Positions 33,954-43,383 are shown, counted from the first letter of the stretch. The stretch: 64,000 nucleotides of DNA from Hyphomicrobiaceae bacterium (GCA_021730785.1 JAKFWF010000062.1:1-64000); one strand, 5' to 3'. The notes: generated by a model not told the origin, from the letters alone. Made by a program: numbers and translations.

Positions 33954-35578
33954 GATCCCTTGCGGGCGAGATCGCGGAAGTCGACCTGACGGTGGAACCA
34001 GTACGTATAGCCCTCGATTGCGGGCGCCATCACCGCGTCCTGGTTCGGCTGCCACAGCAAAATCGCCGGCACCTCGGCGGCGGCGAGCGCGATCATGCGC
34101 CGTGTCTGCGTATCATACCGTGCGGGGTCAAGCTCGAAGCGCGCCTGGTCGGTCAGGCTTGCGATCTCGGCATTGTCCCAGGACGAATAGTTCCAGCGCT
34201 GGGGGCCGGTGAAGAATACGCGGAAGAAGTAGTCGGTCGAGGGTAGCCACGCGATCGAGGCTTCGAGGAAAAACGGCACCTTTTTCTCGTTGATGAAGGT
34301 CGACATTTGCGCGTCCGGCACCTTCTGCACGTCGACCTTGATGCCGATCTTGGCAAGCGCCTCCTTGGTCAGGGCCGCGATCGGCTCGCTGACGGCGGCC
34401 GAGCCCACGTTGAACGAAAACGTCGTTTCGAAGCCGTTGGCAAAGCCCGCTTCGGCAAGGAGTGCTTTCGCGCGGGCGAGGTCTTGCTGCACCGGCATCG
34501 CTTGGGGGAAATCACTGGTCTCGGGCGCGCTTGCCCACTTGCCCTGGTAGAGTGGCTGTCCGCGCTGGAAAATCGCCGCCTTGAACAGATCGCCGTAGGG
34601 CAGGGCCGCGGCAATCGCCTGGCGCACCTTCACGTTGTCGAAGGGGGGGGCCTTGGTATTGAAGGCGATCAGGGAGAACGCATTGAACTGCGGCGTCGAG
34701 ACGATTTTCAGGCGACCCTTGCTCTCGAGCGACAGCACATCGCTTGCCGCCAGATCGATCGAGATGTCGGCATCGCCCTTCTCGACGAGGCTCGCGCGCG
34801 TCGCTGCCTCCGGCACCGTTTGCATGATGATGCGCTTGAAGGGAGCCGGCTTGCCGTCGATGCCGCCCGTCCACTCCTCGTTGCGCTTGAGGACGATCTG
34901 CTCGCCGAGCTTGAACGTCTCGATCGTGTAGGCGCCGCTGCCGGCCGTGTTGTCCTTCAGCCAGCCCTGCGCCCAGGGGTCGTCCGGCGTGGCCTTGCTC
35001 TTGGCGAGCTTGGAGTTGAAGACGATGGCGTAGACGATGGCGAGGTTGGGCAGTGCGAACCGATCCGGTTTGTCGAGCGTCACCTCGAAGGTGTACGGGT
35101 CGATGACCTTGAACTGTTCGGGCTTGGTGAGCGAGCCCGTCGCCAATTGCGAGGCTGCGAGCGATTTCGACGACACGTGCCGGTCGAGCGACCATTTCAC
35201 GTCGTCCGCGGTGACCGGCGTGCCGTCGTGAAACTTCGCGTCCCGCTTGAGCTTGAACGTAAACTTCAGGCCGTCGGGCGACACCGTGTAGCTCTCGGCC
35301 AGTTCGCCGCGGAGCTTGTCCTTTTCGAAGATGTAGCCGTTGCCGCGGGGTTTGCGCGTGAACGCCACCAGGCGGTCGTACACGTTCATCGACAGGCCGA
35401 ATGCTTCTCGCGTTGCGCCTGCCATGGTCGGATCGAGTGTGTTGATGGTGTTGGCGGTCACCTGGCGCAGTGTCTCGGCACGGGTCTGTGCGTCGGCGGA
35501 TCCTGGGCCTGCGATGACTGCGCAACAGAAAACTGCGACCGCCCAGATCCAGGCCAGACGCGGACTTGAACTCGGCAT
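33950..35578 (-). CDS. ABC transporter substrate-binding protein, DppA/OppA-like (family 5)
   Basis: A 542-residue periplasmic binding protein. Signal peptide: PRLAWIWAVAVFCCAVIAGPGSADAQ. The mature part shows RQVTANTINTLDPTMAGATRE, the family 5 stretch LAESYTVSPDGLKFTFKLKRDAKFHDGTPVTADDVKWSL, and the C-terminal YWFHRQVDFRDLARKGS. These proteins bind peptides, nickel complexes or similar ligands; the ligand cannot be read from the sequence. I use ATG 35578, which has AGGGA upstream and begins the signal peptide. The transporter downstream should be its partner. Confidence 0.91.
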   Translation of the reverse strand: MPSSSPRLAWIWAVAVFCCAVIAGPGSADAQTRAETLRQVTANTINTLDPTMAGATREAFGLSMNVYDRLVAFTRKPRGNGYIFEKDKLRGELAESYTVSPDGLKFTFKLKRDAKFHDGTPVTADDVKWSLDRHVSSKSLAASQLATGSLTKPEQFKVIDPYTFEVTLDKPDRFALPNLAIVYAIVFNSKLAKSKATPDDPWAQGWLKDNTAGSGAYTIETFKLGEQIVLKRNEEWTGGIDGKPAPFKRIIMQTVPEAATRASLVEKGDADISIDLAASDVLSLESKGRLKIVSTPQFNAFSLIAFNTKAPPFDNVKVRQAIAAALPYGDLFKAAIFQRGQPLYQGKWASAPETSDFPQAMPVQQDLARAKALLAEAGFANGFETTFSFNVGSAAVSEPIAALTKEALAKIGIKVDVQKVPDAQMSTFINEKKVPFFLEASIAWLPSTDYFFRVFFTGPQRWNYSSWDNAEIASLTDQARFELDPARYDTQTRRMIALAAAEVPAILLWQPNQDAVMAPAIEGYTYWFHRQVDFRDLARKGS

Positions 35579-36192
35579 GTCGGATTTCCCTGCGACTTCA
35601 TTTGCGCAACAGCACGTGACGCTATCGCATGGATGCCGTGTGCCCAAGAGGCAGCAGTCCGGTGGACTAACGAAACTTGCGGCGTTCCACCGGAGCCGCA
35701 CGCCGGCCGTGGAGACAAGGGTCCAGCATCTGGCAATTAATGTGCTAATTTTGCAACTGCAATGCAGCCGTCGCTTCGAGCAGCAAATATAACAACCTGG
35801 ACTCTAGGGCTGCGTGACGAATTCTGTTAATTGATTCGGGGGTTGAGGTTGCGGTTTGCTACAGAATCGATTGGGGCTGAAGTGAGACGGGGTCTCCCTT
35901 GCGGGGGAGCAGTCAGTCACGGTGTGCCCATGGGTGTAAATCAGCCAAGCATCAGCGTGTACGCCAACTCCGGCACAGTCGTGCCGGTCTAGCGTTCCGG
36001 TGCGTCACGGTTGGGTGATGGCTGCTGGTCATTGTGGTGTCGCAGTTCAGACTTTTTAAAGTCGTGATGAGAGTTTGTTAACTTCTGGGCCTTAACTTCC
36101 TAACAACGACTTAGCGGCAGATCAGTATCCGTGCGTGCTCTTTCAACACCGGGGCAGGGGCCTTTCAGCGGGCCGGGATAAGAGGCGAGACT
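35579..36192. other. Intergenic control region between the binding-protein gene and ctrA
   Basis: About 600 bases, divergent promoters on both sides, no gene visible. It is noticeably richer in A and T than the flanking genes in 35740-35880 and 36050-36120. The right end carries TTAAC repeats before ctrA (listed separately). I see no riboswitch or hairpin of note. Confidence 0.55.
36056..36096 (+). promoter_or_regulatory. Possible CtrA-binding half-sites upstream of ctrA
   Basis: TTAAA at 36056, TTAAC at 36078 and TTAAC at 36092 lie 97-137 bases before the ctrA start. CtrA binds TTAA-N7-TTAA; here the spacing between the last two is ten, so the match is imperfect. In many Alphaproteobacteria ctrA regulates itself, which makes these sites worth noting. 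Confidence 0.35.
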
Positions 36193-36891
36193 ATGAGAGT
36201 CCTTCTGATCGAAGACGACAGCGCGACGGCGCAAAGCATCGAACTGATGCTGCAGTCCGAAGGTTTCAATGTGTATACCACCGACTTGGGCGAGGAAGGC
36301 GTCGACCTGGGCAAGCTGTATGATTACGACATCATTCTGCTCGACCTCGGCTTGCCCGATATGAGCGGCTATGACGTATTAAAGACATTGCGGGTTTCAA
36401 AGGTTTCTACGCCGATTCTCATTTTGTCCGGCTATGCCCAGATCGACGACAAGGTCAAAGGCTTAGGCTTTGGCGCTGACGATTACATGACCAAGCCGTT
36501 CCACAAGGATGAGCTTGTTGCCCGTATTCAAGCGATCGTGCGGCGCTCGAAGGGGCATGCGCAGTCGGTGATCGACACCGGCGAGCTGCGCGTCAATCTC
36601 GACACCAAGACCGTCGAAGTGAACGGCGCCCGCGTGCACCTGACCGGCAAGGAATATCAGATGCTGGAGCTGCTCTCGCTGCGCAAGGGTACCACGCTGA
36701 CCAAGGAAATGTTCCTCAATCACCTCTATGGCGGCATGGACGAGCCCGAACTCAAGATCATCGACGTGTTCATCTGCAAGCTGCGCAAGAAGCTGCAGAC
36801 CGCGACCGGCGGCAAGCATTACATCGAGACCGTCTGGGGCCGCGGCTACGTGCTGCGCGATCCGGCGCACGAAGGCACTGTTGCCGCCTGA
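36193..36891 (+). CDS. ctrA: Cell-cycle response regulator CtrA
   Basis: A 232-residue OmpR-type regulator, essentially full family length. The receiver starts [20 protein letters not shown], with the phospho-acceptor Asp in [22 protein letters not shown] and the conserved Lys in [13 protein letters not shown]. The winged-helix domain has [40 protein letters not shown] and [11 protein letters not shown], a signature of CtrA. It governs the start of replication, division and polar development in Alphaproteobacteria. It stands alone and ends at a strong terminator. Confidence 0.97.
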   Translation: MRVLLIEDDSATAQSIELMLQSEGFNVYTTDLGEEGVDLGKLYDYDIILLDLGLPDMSGYDVLKTLRVSKVSTPILILSGYAQIDDKVKGLGFGADDYMTKPFHKDELVARIQAIVRRSKGHAQSVIDTGELRVNLDTKTVEVNGARVHLTGKEYQMLELLSLRKGTTLTKEMFLNHLYGGMDEPELKIIDVFICKLRKKLQTATGGKHYIETVWGRGYVLRDPAHEGTVAA

Positions 36892-36932
36892 GCTGTGCTT
36901 CACAGCTGACATCGAATGACGAAACAAGAGCG

Positions 36933-36961
36933 CGGGATCCTTCGGGGTCCCGTTTTCGTTT
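36933..36961 (+). terminator. Rho-independent terminator after ctrA
   Basis: CGGGATCC, a TTCG tetraloop and GGGTCCCG form a stem with one G-T pair, followed by TTTTCGTTT. It ends 40-70 bases after the ctrA stop. Confidence 0.85.
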
Positions 36962-36989
36962 CATCCGCGTGAAGCAGAGCAGGCTGCCT

Positions 36990-37020
36990 GGGCGCTATAT
37001 TGCAATGCAATATATCGCCC
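36990..37020. promoter_or_regulatory. 31-bp near-perfect dyad
   Basis: Arms GGGCGCTATATTGCA and TGCAATATATCGCCC around a single A, with one mismatched pair. It has an AT-rich core and GC ends and no T-run, so it does not look like a terminator. It lies between ctrA and the small gene at 37261, about 240 bases before the latter. It could be an operator or a protein-binding site. Confidence 0.5.
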
Positions 37021-37260
37021 TCCTGCGCCATCATTCCATACCTTATTCGGGCGCCTCCCATGCACTCGGCGCTGATCGTGTCATATGACGAAAAAATGAG
37101 CGTTTTCAGCGTTCTTCATGCGCTTTAAGCATCCCTGCAGCGCGCTCTTGGGTCTTGTTCGCAAGTGCAGCAAGAGCCAATTCTCAACAGCCGACAGGTG
37201 CCCGTTCGAGGCATCACCGGCTCCACTGTTGAGATCGATCCTGAGCAAGGAGAACTACCT

Positions 37261-37494
37261 ATGGCCACCATCCTCACTTCGACCCTGAGCCCGGTCGCGT
37301 CGGCCAGTGCAGCCGGCACGCAAACCCGTCCCAGTTTTCTGGCGCGTGCCTGGAACGCTGTGGTCGAGGCCCGTCACCGCGCAGCCGAGCGCGAGATCGA
37401 GCGCTTCATCATGGCGCGCGGCGGCAATCTGACCGACAGCGTCGAGCGTGAACTCAGCCGCACGTTCGGCACACCGGCCGGCCGCAAGGACTGA
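37261..37494 (+). CDS. Small conserved-looking protein, unknown function
   Basis: A 77-residue protein: a Ser/Thr/Ala-rich start, then an amphipathic part SFLARAWNAVVEARHRAAER, EIERFIMARGGNLTDSVERE and LSRTFGTPAGRKD. The pattern of RGG..TDSVERE is familiar from small helical proteins of Hyphomicrobiales, but I cannot name a function. AAGGAG upstream and a terminator just after the stop support it as a real single gene. Confidence 0.7.
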   Translation: MATILTSTLSPVASASAAGTQTRPSFLARAWNAVVEARHRAAEREIERFIMARGGNLTDSVERELSRTFGTPAGRKD

Positions 37495-37526
37495 ACCGGC
37501 CAGTTGGCTCGTCGAACCGCATCAAC

Positions 37527-37559
37527 CCCTGCGATTGGCCACGCCAATCGCGGGGGCTT
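37527..37559 (+). terminator. Rho-independent terminator after the small gene
   Basis: GCGATTGGC, a CAC loop and GCCAATCGC form a perfect 9-bp stem extended by CCCC and GGGG on the outside, followed by CTTTTG. It lies 33 bases after the stop at 37494 and also faces the end of the convergent oxygenase gene. Confidence 0.85.
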
Positions 37560-37578
37560 TTGCATGAGGCTGCCGTCA

Positions 37579-38199
37579 TCAGGCCGTGGTCAATTTTTTG
37601 ACGACCGCCGAAATCTTATGGCGGATGGCATGGAAGCCCTTCGAGCCTTCCGAGGTCATCCAGTTCATCTGCAGCGAGCGGCGCGGGCCATCGAAGGGGT
37701 GGTGGCCGTGCCAGGAATTATCGGCGCGCTTGAACACCAGCAGCGTGCCATTGTCGGGCGGCACCTCGGCCACGTAATCCTCGACGCTGTGGCCGTTCTT
37801 CAATAGCCGCAGCTTGCCGCCGGCATGCTGCCAATTCTCGTTCAGGTACAGCAGGACGGTGATGATCTTGTCCTTCGAATCGGTGTGGATTTGCCCGTCC
37901 TTGGCGCGCGTGTAGCCGCGCAGCGAGTACATCTTCGGGCGGCCGGCCAGTTCGACGTTGAATTTCTCGGCGATCATCGCCTCGAATTCCGCGCTGTCGA
38001 GTTCATCGATCACTTCCTTGATCGCCATGCCCGCTTCCAGGCTCTCGACCGGATAGGAGCCGCCCTTCTCGATCTTGGGGTAGGTGGCGTTGATTCGAGC
38101 GACCGAATCGGGCCGCAGGAACCCCGGCACGATCGTGTAGCTGTAGGGCTGCGACTCGACGCGGGCGACTTTCAGCTTGTCGAGTTCGAGATGGCTCAT
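37579..38199 (-). CDS. 2-oxoglutarate/Fe(II)-dependent oxygenase
   Basis: A 206-residue double-stranded beta-helix protein of the prolyl-hydroxylase-like 2OG-Fe(II) family. The iron site is H-x-D in GQIHTDSKDK with a distal His in NSWHGHHPFDG; the Arg of PRRSLQMNW would bind 2-oxoglutarate. ITVLLYLNENWQHAGGKLRLL is the usual central strand pair. The substrate is not known. It has a good ribosome site (GAGGA). The DUF1022 gene lies 43 bases upstream on the same strand, so the two may form an operon. Confidence 0.87.
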   Translation of the reverse strand: MSHLELDKLKVARVESQPYSYTIVPGFLRPDSVARINATYPKIEKGGSYPVESLEAGMAIKEVIDELDSAEFEAMIAEKFNVELAGRPKMYSLRGYTRAKDGQIHTDSKDKIITVLLYLNENWQHAGGKLRLLKNGHSVEDYVAEVPPDNGTLLVFKRADNSWHGHHPFDGPRRSLQMNWMTSEGSKGFHAIRHKISAVVKKLTTA

Positions 38200-38242
38200 G
38201 ATGTCCTCGCAAGGTCCGTCTGCCTGTTGATCAGTGCTTTCG

Positions 38243-39268
38243 TCACGCGGCCAGCATGCCGCGCTGGTTCAGCCAGCGCCGCTCGACTTCGGCGGCAATC
38301 GTTCGGGCTGAATCGAGCGGCTCGTAGGCCCATGTTTCCAACGTATCGACCCTTGCCGGCAAGCGGCGTGTTGCCCCACTTCGGCGCAAGGCTTCGTGAA
38401 AGCGCGTGAACTTGGCGCTGCCGCCCGACGGCTCGAACACATAGACCGGCCGACCGGTGGCGCAGGCTTCCCCGGTCATATTGACGCTGTCGGCGGTGAC
38501 GACCAGCATGTCGGCGTGCGCCAAGAATGCTGGATAGGGATTGGGACCCGTGCCATCCCACAAGATCCGCGGCTGGCCGGCGGTGGCGAGGTCGGCTGCG
38601 TGAATCAGCCGCTGGTGGCTGCGGCGCGAAGGCGTGATCATGAAGCTCGCGCCCTGGGCGCCCAGCGACGCGAGTGACGTTTGCAGCCGGTCGTCATCGG
38701 CGTCGGTGAACCGGTAGATGCCGTTCTTGCCGCCGAGGATCACCGCGATGCGCGGGCTGGGCAGGGCGGCGATTTCCGGCGGGCAGCTTCGCCTCAGTTC
38801 AGCCAGGACGGATGCAGAAAAGCCATGCGGGGAGGTCGGCGTGGTGATCACGTTGGCGCCGCGGCGCCGGTCGTGCTCCGGCACCCAGATGAGGTCCGCG
38901 GTATCCGCCCCGGTCTTTGGGTCCTGCAGCACGATGCAATAGGTCTTGTGGGCAGCCTTGCGGCGCAGCGCGCGGATGTAGGGAATGCTGGCCCGCCCCG
39001 TCGCAATGCACACTGCCGGCCAGGGTGGGGCAAACAGGGCACTGTCGGCTTGCCCCATGCGGGCCTTCGGATCGGCCGGCCCCCAGGGGGCTGCGAGTTT
39101 CCACAGGCCGCTCGGGCTCACGTGCTTCATGTGGACATCGAGTTCCAGCGCCTGCGCGAGGCCCCGCGCCTGCACGTCCATGCCGACCTTGCCGTCCGTG
39201 ATCACCCAGGCGGTCAGCCCGGCGAGCGGACGGCGATGGCGTTCAGCGCTGGCGTTGGCGGTCTGCAT
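38243..39268 (-). CDS. ELM1/GtrOC1 family protein (DUF1022)
   Basis: A 341-residue protein of the family named for plant mitochondrial fission protein ELM1. The glycosyltransferase-B-like layout is visible: LTAWVITDGKVGMDVQARGLAQALE at the N-terminus, PRIAVILGGKNGIYRFTDAD in the middle, and HADMLVVTADSVNMTGEACATGRPVYVFEP near the C-terminus. In bacteria the family is thought to act in envelope sugar metabolism; the reaction is unproven. I use ATG 39268 since the conserved part begins soon after; the frame extends 33 codons upstream. It is upstream of the oxygenase on the same strand. Confidence 0.83.
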   Translation of the reverse strand: MQTANASAERHRRPLAGLTAWVITDGKVGMDVQARGLAQALELDVHMKHVSPSGLWKLAAPWGPADPKARMGQADSALFAPPWPAVCIATGRASIPYIRALRRKAAHKTYCIVLQDPKTGADTADLIWVPEHDRRRGANVITTPTSPHGFSASVLAELRRSCPPEIAALPSPRIAVILGGKNGIYRFTDADDDRLQTSLASLGAQGASFMITPSRRSHQRLIHAADLATAGQPRILWDGTGPNPYPAFLAHADMLVVTADSVNMTGEACATGRPVYVFEPSGGSAKFTRFHEALRRSGATRRLPARVDTLETWAYEPLDSARTIAAEVERRWLNQRGMLAA

Positions 39269-39423
39269 GGCGGCTCTATCGCGCAAAACACGAGCGGCTG
39301 TCGATGGTCCGTGCCGCCGCAGGCCTTGCGCAAGGAGTGCAAAGTTGGCAGGTGTGGCACTTGCCATTAATTGCGTGGGCAGCCCGGGATTGGGTGAGCT
39401 GCCGGGTTCTGGAGATGCCGACC

Positions 39424-39903
39424 ATGCGCGTTCGCCTCGATCCTCTCGACTGGCGAATCCTGAAGGAATTGCAAGCCGATGGGCGCATCACCAACGTCGC
39501 GCTGAGCCAGCGGGTGGGCCTGTCGGCGCCGCCCTGCCTGCGCCGGGTGCGGGCGCTGGAGGATGCGGGCTATGTGCGCGGCTACACGGCGCTGCTCGAC
39601 GAAAAAATGCTGGGATTCGAGCTCACCGCTTTTGCCATGGTCGGCCTGCATGCCCAGGCGGAAGCCGATCTGCGTGCATTCGAGAACCGCGTGCTCGCCT
39701 GGCCGCTGGTGCGCGAGTGTCATATGATGTCGGGGGAGACCGACTACATCCTGCGCTGCGTCGCCCCTGACATCGGCACCTTCCAGGAGTTCGTGATCAA
39801 GGACTTGACTGCGGCACCGAACGTCGCCGGCGTCAAGACATCGCTCGCCATCCGCCGGGCTAAGTCCGAACCCGGCATCCCGATCGTGGTGCCGCGGGGG
39901 TGA
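39424..39903 (+). CDS. Lrp/AsnC-family transcriptional regulator
   Basis: A 159-residue regulator with an N-terminal helix-turn-helix (RLDPLDWRILKELQADGRIT, NVALSQRVGLSAPPCLRRVR) and a C-terminal RAM ligand domain (about residues 70-150: VRECHMMSGETDYILRCVAPD). These proteins sense amino acids and control their metabolism. ATG 39424 has GGAG nine bases upstream. It is divergent from the DUF1022 gene and upstream of an ABC exporter in the same direction, which might be a target. Confidence 0.92.
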   Translation: MRVRLDPLDWRILKELQADGRITNVALSQRVGLSAPPCLRRVRALEDAGYVRGYTALLDEKMLGFELTAFAMVGLHAQAEADLRAFENRVLAWPLVRECHMMSGETDYILRCVAPDIGTFQEFVIKDLTAAPNVAGVKTSLAIRRAKSEPGIPIVVPRG

Positions 39904-39954
39904 GGGTCCTGCCCGCCAGCTTGCCGCAGCCCTCCCAGATGTTGCACCGGCCGA

Positions 39955-41901
39955 ATGCGGTCGCGCGCAGAGCCGCTACCATGGGCTAGGGGGATACCAG
40001 CGCTCGATTGCCTCACTTGCCGCTGGCGCCCGCCTCGGGCATGGTCGGCGGCCGTAGAACCATTGCAAACCGAGGCGCTGCCGTTGGCCCCCCGCACTGA
40101 AACTGCCCCTTCGCCCGCGCCGCGCGAGACCGATGCGAGCGACAAGCGCGCGAAGTCGCTGCGCCCGCTGCTCATGCTGCGGCCCTATATTCTGCGGCAC
40201 CCCAGGATGCTGGCGCTGGCCGGTGTGGCGCTGGTGGTGTCGGCCTTTGCCATGCTGACTGTACCGATGGCGGTGCGGCGCATGGTCGACTTCGGATTTG
40301 CCGACCGCATCAGCGGGTTCATCAACCAGTACTTCCTGATGCTGATTTTAATCGGCCTCGTCATCAGTTGCGCGAGTTCGGCGCGGTTCTTTCTGGTGAA
40401 CTGGCTGGGCGAGCGGGTCGTCGCCGACGTGCGCGCCGATGTGTTTCGCCATTTGTCGATCCTTGGCCCGGCGTTCTACGACCGCACGCACTCGGGCGAG
40501 ATCATGAGCCGGCTCACGGCCGACACGACACTGATCAAGTCGGCGTCGGGCTCGACCATCAGCCAGGCGATCCGCAACATTATCATGCTGGTCGGGGCGC
40601 TGGGCCTGATGTTCATCACCAGCCCCGGCCTTTCGCTCCTCGTCCTGGTGGCGATCCCGCTGATCATCGCGCCGTTCCTGATCACGGGCCGCATGGTGCG
40701 ACGCCTGTCACGCCGCGCCCAGGACACGCTCGCCGAAAGTTCGGCCTATGCCGCCGAAAACCTCGCCGCCGTTCGCACCATGCAGGCCTTCACCCACGAA
40801 ACGGTGGTGGCGGATCGCTATGCCAAGGCGGTCGCGCTGTCGTTCGATGCCGTGGTCGAACGGCTGAAATCGCGCGCGCTGCTGACCGGGCTGACGTTCT
40901 TTCTGGTGGTGGCAAGTATCGTCGGCATCCTGTGGGTCGGCGCTGCCCAGGTGATCGCCGGCGACATGACCGGCGGGCGGCTGCTGCAGTTCGTGCTGTA
41001 CGCCCTGTTCGCGGGCGCGGCCGTCGCCGAACTCGCCGAGGTGTGGGGCGAGGTGTCCCAGGCGGCAGGCGCAACCGAACGACTGGCCGAATTGCTGGCC
41101 GCTGTGCCGCAGATCCGCTCGCCCGCAGTGGCCGTGCCGATGCCGACACCGGCGCGCGGCGAAGTGACCTTCGACAACGTCAGGTTTTCATATCCCTCGC
41201 GACCCGATACAACGGCGCTCGATGCCATCTCGTTCACCGTCAAGCCCGGCGAGACGGTGGCCCTCGTCGGCCCGTCGGGCGCGGGCAAGAGCACGGTTTT
41301 GAACCTCATCCTGCGCTTTTATGATCCACAGTCTGGCGCGGTGCGGATCGACGGCGTCACACTGCCCGATGCCGCACTCGATGCCCTGCGTGGCCGCATG
41401 GCGCTCGTCCCGCAGGAGATCGCGCTGTTTGCCGATACGGTCGCTGAGAACATCCGCTATGGCCATGCCGGCGCCACTCTGGAAGATGTGCAGCGTGCGG
41501 CCGAAGCTGCCCAGGCCGACGCCTTCATCAAGGCCCTGCCACAGGGTTACGAGACCATGCTCGGCGAACGTGGCGTCACGCTGTCGGGCGGCCAGCGCCA
41601 GCGCATCGCGATTGCGCGCGCGGTGCTGCGCGATGCGCCCATCCTGCTGCTCGACGAAGCAACGAGTGCGCTCGATGCGGAGAGTGAGGGCCTCGTGCAG
41701 AAAGCTCTGGAACGCCTCATGCGCAATCGCACGACGGTTGTCATCGCGCACCGGCTGGCAACCATTCAGCGCGCGAACCGCATCCTCGTGCTTGAAGAGG
41801 GGCGCATCGTGGAAGAAGGCACGCACCAGTCGCTGTTGCGGGCGGGCGGCGTCTATGCGCGCCTTGCCGAGCTGCAGTTCTCGCTCGAGGCGGCGCAGTA
41901 G
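39955..41901 (+). CDS. ABC exporter, fused membrane and ATPase domains (MsbA/ABCB type)
   Basis: A protein of up to 648 residues with a six-helix exporter domain (about residues 80-370) and a C-terminal ATPase: [15 protein letters not shown], the signature LSGGQRQRIAIARAV, ILLLDEATSALDAES and the H-loop VIAHRLATI. It should work as a homodimer moving lipids, drugs or other hydrophobic compounds. The true start is unclear: ATG 39955 lacks a ribosome site, the first 60 residues are not conserved, and a TTG start near 40062 is possible. An Lrp regulator precedes it. Confidence 0.9.
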   Translation: MRSRAEPLPWARGIPALDCLTCRWRPPRAWSAAVEPLQTEALPLAPRTETAPSPAPRETDASDKRAKSLRPLLMLRPYILRHPRMLALAGVALVVSAFAMLTVPMAVRRMVDFGFADRISGFINQYFLMLILIGLVISCASSARFFLVNWLGERVVADVRADVFRHLSILGPAFYDRTHSGEIMSRLTADTTLIKSASGSTISQAIRNIIMLVGALGLMFITSPGLSLLVLVAIPLIIAPFLITGRMVRRLSRRAQDTLAESSAYAAENLAAVRTMQAFTHETVVADRYAKAVALSFDAVVERLKSRALLTGLTFFLVVASIVGILWVGAAQVIAGDMTGGRLLQFVLYALFAGAAVAELAEVWGEVSQAAGATERLAELLAAVPQIRSPAVAVPMPTPARGEVTFDNVRFSYPSRPDTTALDAISFTVKPGETVALVGPSGAGKSTVLNLILRFYDPQSGAVRIDGVTLPDAALDALRGRMALVPQEIALFADTVAENIRYGHAGATLEDVQRAAEAAQADAFIKALPQGYETMLGERGVTLSGGQRQRIAIARAVLRDAPILLLDEATSALDAESEGLVQKALERLMRNRTTVVIAHRLATIQRANRILVLEEGRIVEEGTHQSLLRAGGVYARLAELQFSLEAAQ

Positions 41902-42006
41902 GCGGCGGCGCTTCGAGACGCTGTTCGCCTCTCGAACTCTCCAAGCAGGGCCTGAGGCCATCTACCCCTCGGTTGATCAAGAACAACGATCGGGTTTCCG
42001 ACGACC

Positions 42007-42606
42007 TCAGTCCTTGGCGCTGCGATCTGGATAGCACGGCGTGACGGTCGCATAGAACGCCTGGATCTCGGCGAGGTCAGCTTCGAAATTGCCGGTTGGA
42101 TGGAACACGCGGGCGATGCCGGCGGCCTTGCGCTTGTAATCCAGGAAGCCAAGCGCCAGCGGGATCTTGGCGCCGACCGCGATGTGGTAGAAACCTGACT
42201 TCCACCGCGTGACCCTGCCGCGCGTGCCTTCGGGGGGAATGACCAGCACCAGTTTGTCCTCGTGATCGAAGCGCTCGATCATCTGGGCGACCGCGTTGTT
42301 AGCTTTGCTGCGGTCGACCGGGATGCCGCCGAGCCAGCGCATGAAACCGGCGTAGGGCCATTTGAACAAACTGTCCTTGCCCATCCAGTGCACGCGGACG
42401 CCGAACTCGAGGCCGGCTGCCAGCACGTGCGGCAGATCCCAGTTGGAGCTGTGGGGCGCGGCCACGATGATGAACTTCGGGTCCTTGGGCATTTCGCCTT
42501 CGATGTGCCAGCCGGTTATCCGAAGCCACAGGCGGGCCAAGGGACGAAAGACGCGCACCGCCAGCGACGGTTTTGGCAGCGATAGCGCAGGGGCGACTTC
42601 GGGCAT
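42007..42606 (-). CDS. Lysophospholipid acyltransferase-family protein (PlsC-like)
   Basis: A 199-residue acyltransferase. The catalytic motif is HSSNWD (HxxxxD), followed by FMRWLGGIPVDRSKAN and the PEGTRGR block that binds glycerol phosphate. LARLWLRITGWHIEGEMP precedes it as in related proteins. It probably transfers an acyl chain onto a lysophospholipid or another lipid. ATG 42606 (MPEVAPALSLP) was selected; an earlier ATG is in frame. It is close to the end of the next gene on the same strand. Confidence 0.85.
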   Translation of the reverse strand: MPEVAPALSLPKPSLAVRVFRPLARLWLRITGWHIEGEMPKDPKFIIVAAPHSSNWDLPHVLAAGLEFGVRVHWMGKDSLFKWPYAGFMRWLGGIPVDRSKANNAVAQMIERFDHEDKLVLVIPPEGTRGRVTRWKSGFYHIAVGAKIPLALGFLDYKRKAAGIARVFHPTGNFEADLAEIQAFYATVTPCYPDRSAKD

Positions 42607-42692
42607 GGCGGACCTTAGGACTTTCCTGGCGTTTCTTGGTTGACCGTCTATGTAAGTGAGCCGCCCGGACAGCGCCAGCATTCCTTGCCCGT

Positions 42693-43367
42693 TCAAGCAG
42701 CTGCGATGGCCGCGATCCGGTCCGAGCCGTAGATCGTCGTGCCGGGTAGGGGCGCCGTTGCAACTTCAACCATGGCGCGCGCCACGTGCACGGCAAGGAT
42801 CGGTCGAAGTGCGCGCGCCGACCCGATCATGAAAACGCCAAGCCCACGCAGCAGTGGCTCGGACAGCTTCTCTTTCCAGCGAAATTCCTCGCGGTCGCCG
42901 AGCAGCAGCGAGGGGCGAAAGATCGAGACGCTGTCGAGACCTTCGGCAGTAACCGCAGCCTCCACCTCGCCCTTGACCTTCAGGTAGAAGTTGGCCGAGC
43001 GGGAATCGGCGCCGAGCGAGGAAACGAGCGCGATGTGGGTTGCGCCATTGGCCTTGGCCAGGCGGGCTGAGGCGCGCGGGAACTCGACCTCGATGTGGCG
43101 GAAGGCTGGTTGCGAGCCGGCATTCTTTTGTGTCGTACCGAGGCAGCAGAACACGTCATCGATTGGGCCGATGTCGGGCGCCCTGATGTCACCGAGGCGG
43201 TCGAGCGGCAGGACGATTTCGGCGAGCTTCGAGTGTTTTTTGCCGGTCGACCGGCGGCCGATCGCGACGATGCGGGCATAGCGCCCTGCCTGCAGCAGTT
43301 CGTCGAGGCAATGGCGCCCGACGACGCCGGTGGCGCCGACGATCAGTGCTGCCTTCGGTGCTGTCAC
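42693..43367 (-). CDS. NAD(P)-binding atypical SDR (HTATIP2/TIP30-like oxidoreductase)
   Basis: A 224-residue Rossmann protein: ALIVGATGVVGRHCLDELL at the N-terminus, DDVFCCLGTTQKNAGS, VSSLGADSRSANFYLKVKGE with the Tyr-x3-Lys pair, and SIFRPSLLLGDREEFR. This layout matches the TIP30/YbjT-like group. The reaction is unknown. GTG 43367 is the start; there is no ATG before the Rossmann motif. It follows the carbon-nitrogen hydrolase gene after 16 bases, so it is probably the third gene of a GNAT-hydrolase-SDR operon. Confidence 0.83.
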   Translation of the reverse strand: MTAPKAALIVGATGVVGRHCLDELLQAGRYARIVAIGRRSTGKKHSKLAEIVLPLDRLGDIRAPDIGPIDDVFCCLGTTQKNAGSQPAFRHIEVEFPRASARLAKANGATHIALVSSLGADSRSANFYLKVKGEVEAAVTAEGLDSVSIFRPSLLLGDREEFRWKEKLSEPLLRGLGVFMIGSARALRPILAVHVARAMVEVATAPLPGTTIYGSDRIAAIAAA

Positions 43368-43383
43368 GATGCGGGCTCCCTGC

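Noticed and set aside
36892-37260. Considered as a possible small RNA gene after ctrA
   Set aside because: The terminator belongs to ctrA and the dyad lacks a T-run; no promoter-terminator pair is visible without transcript data.
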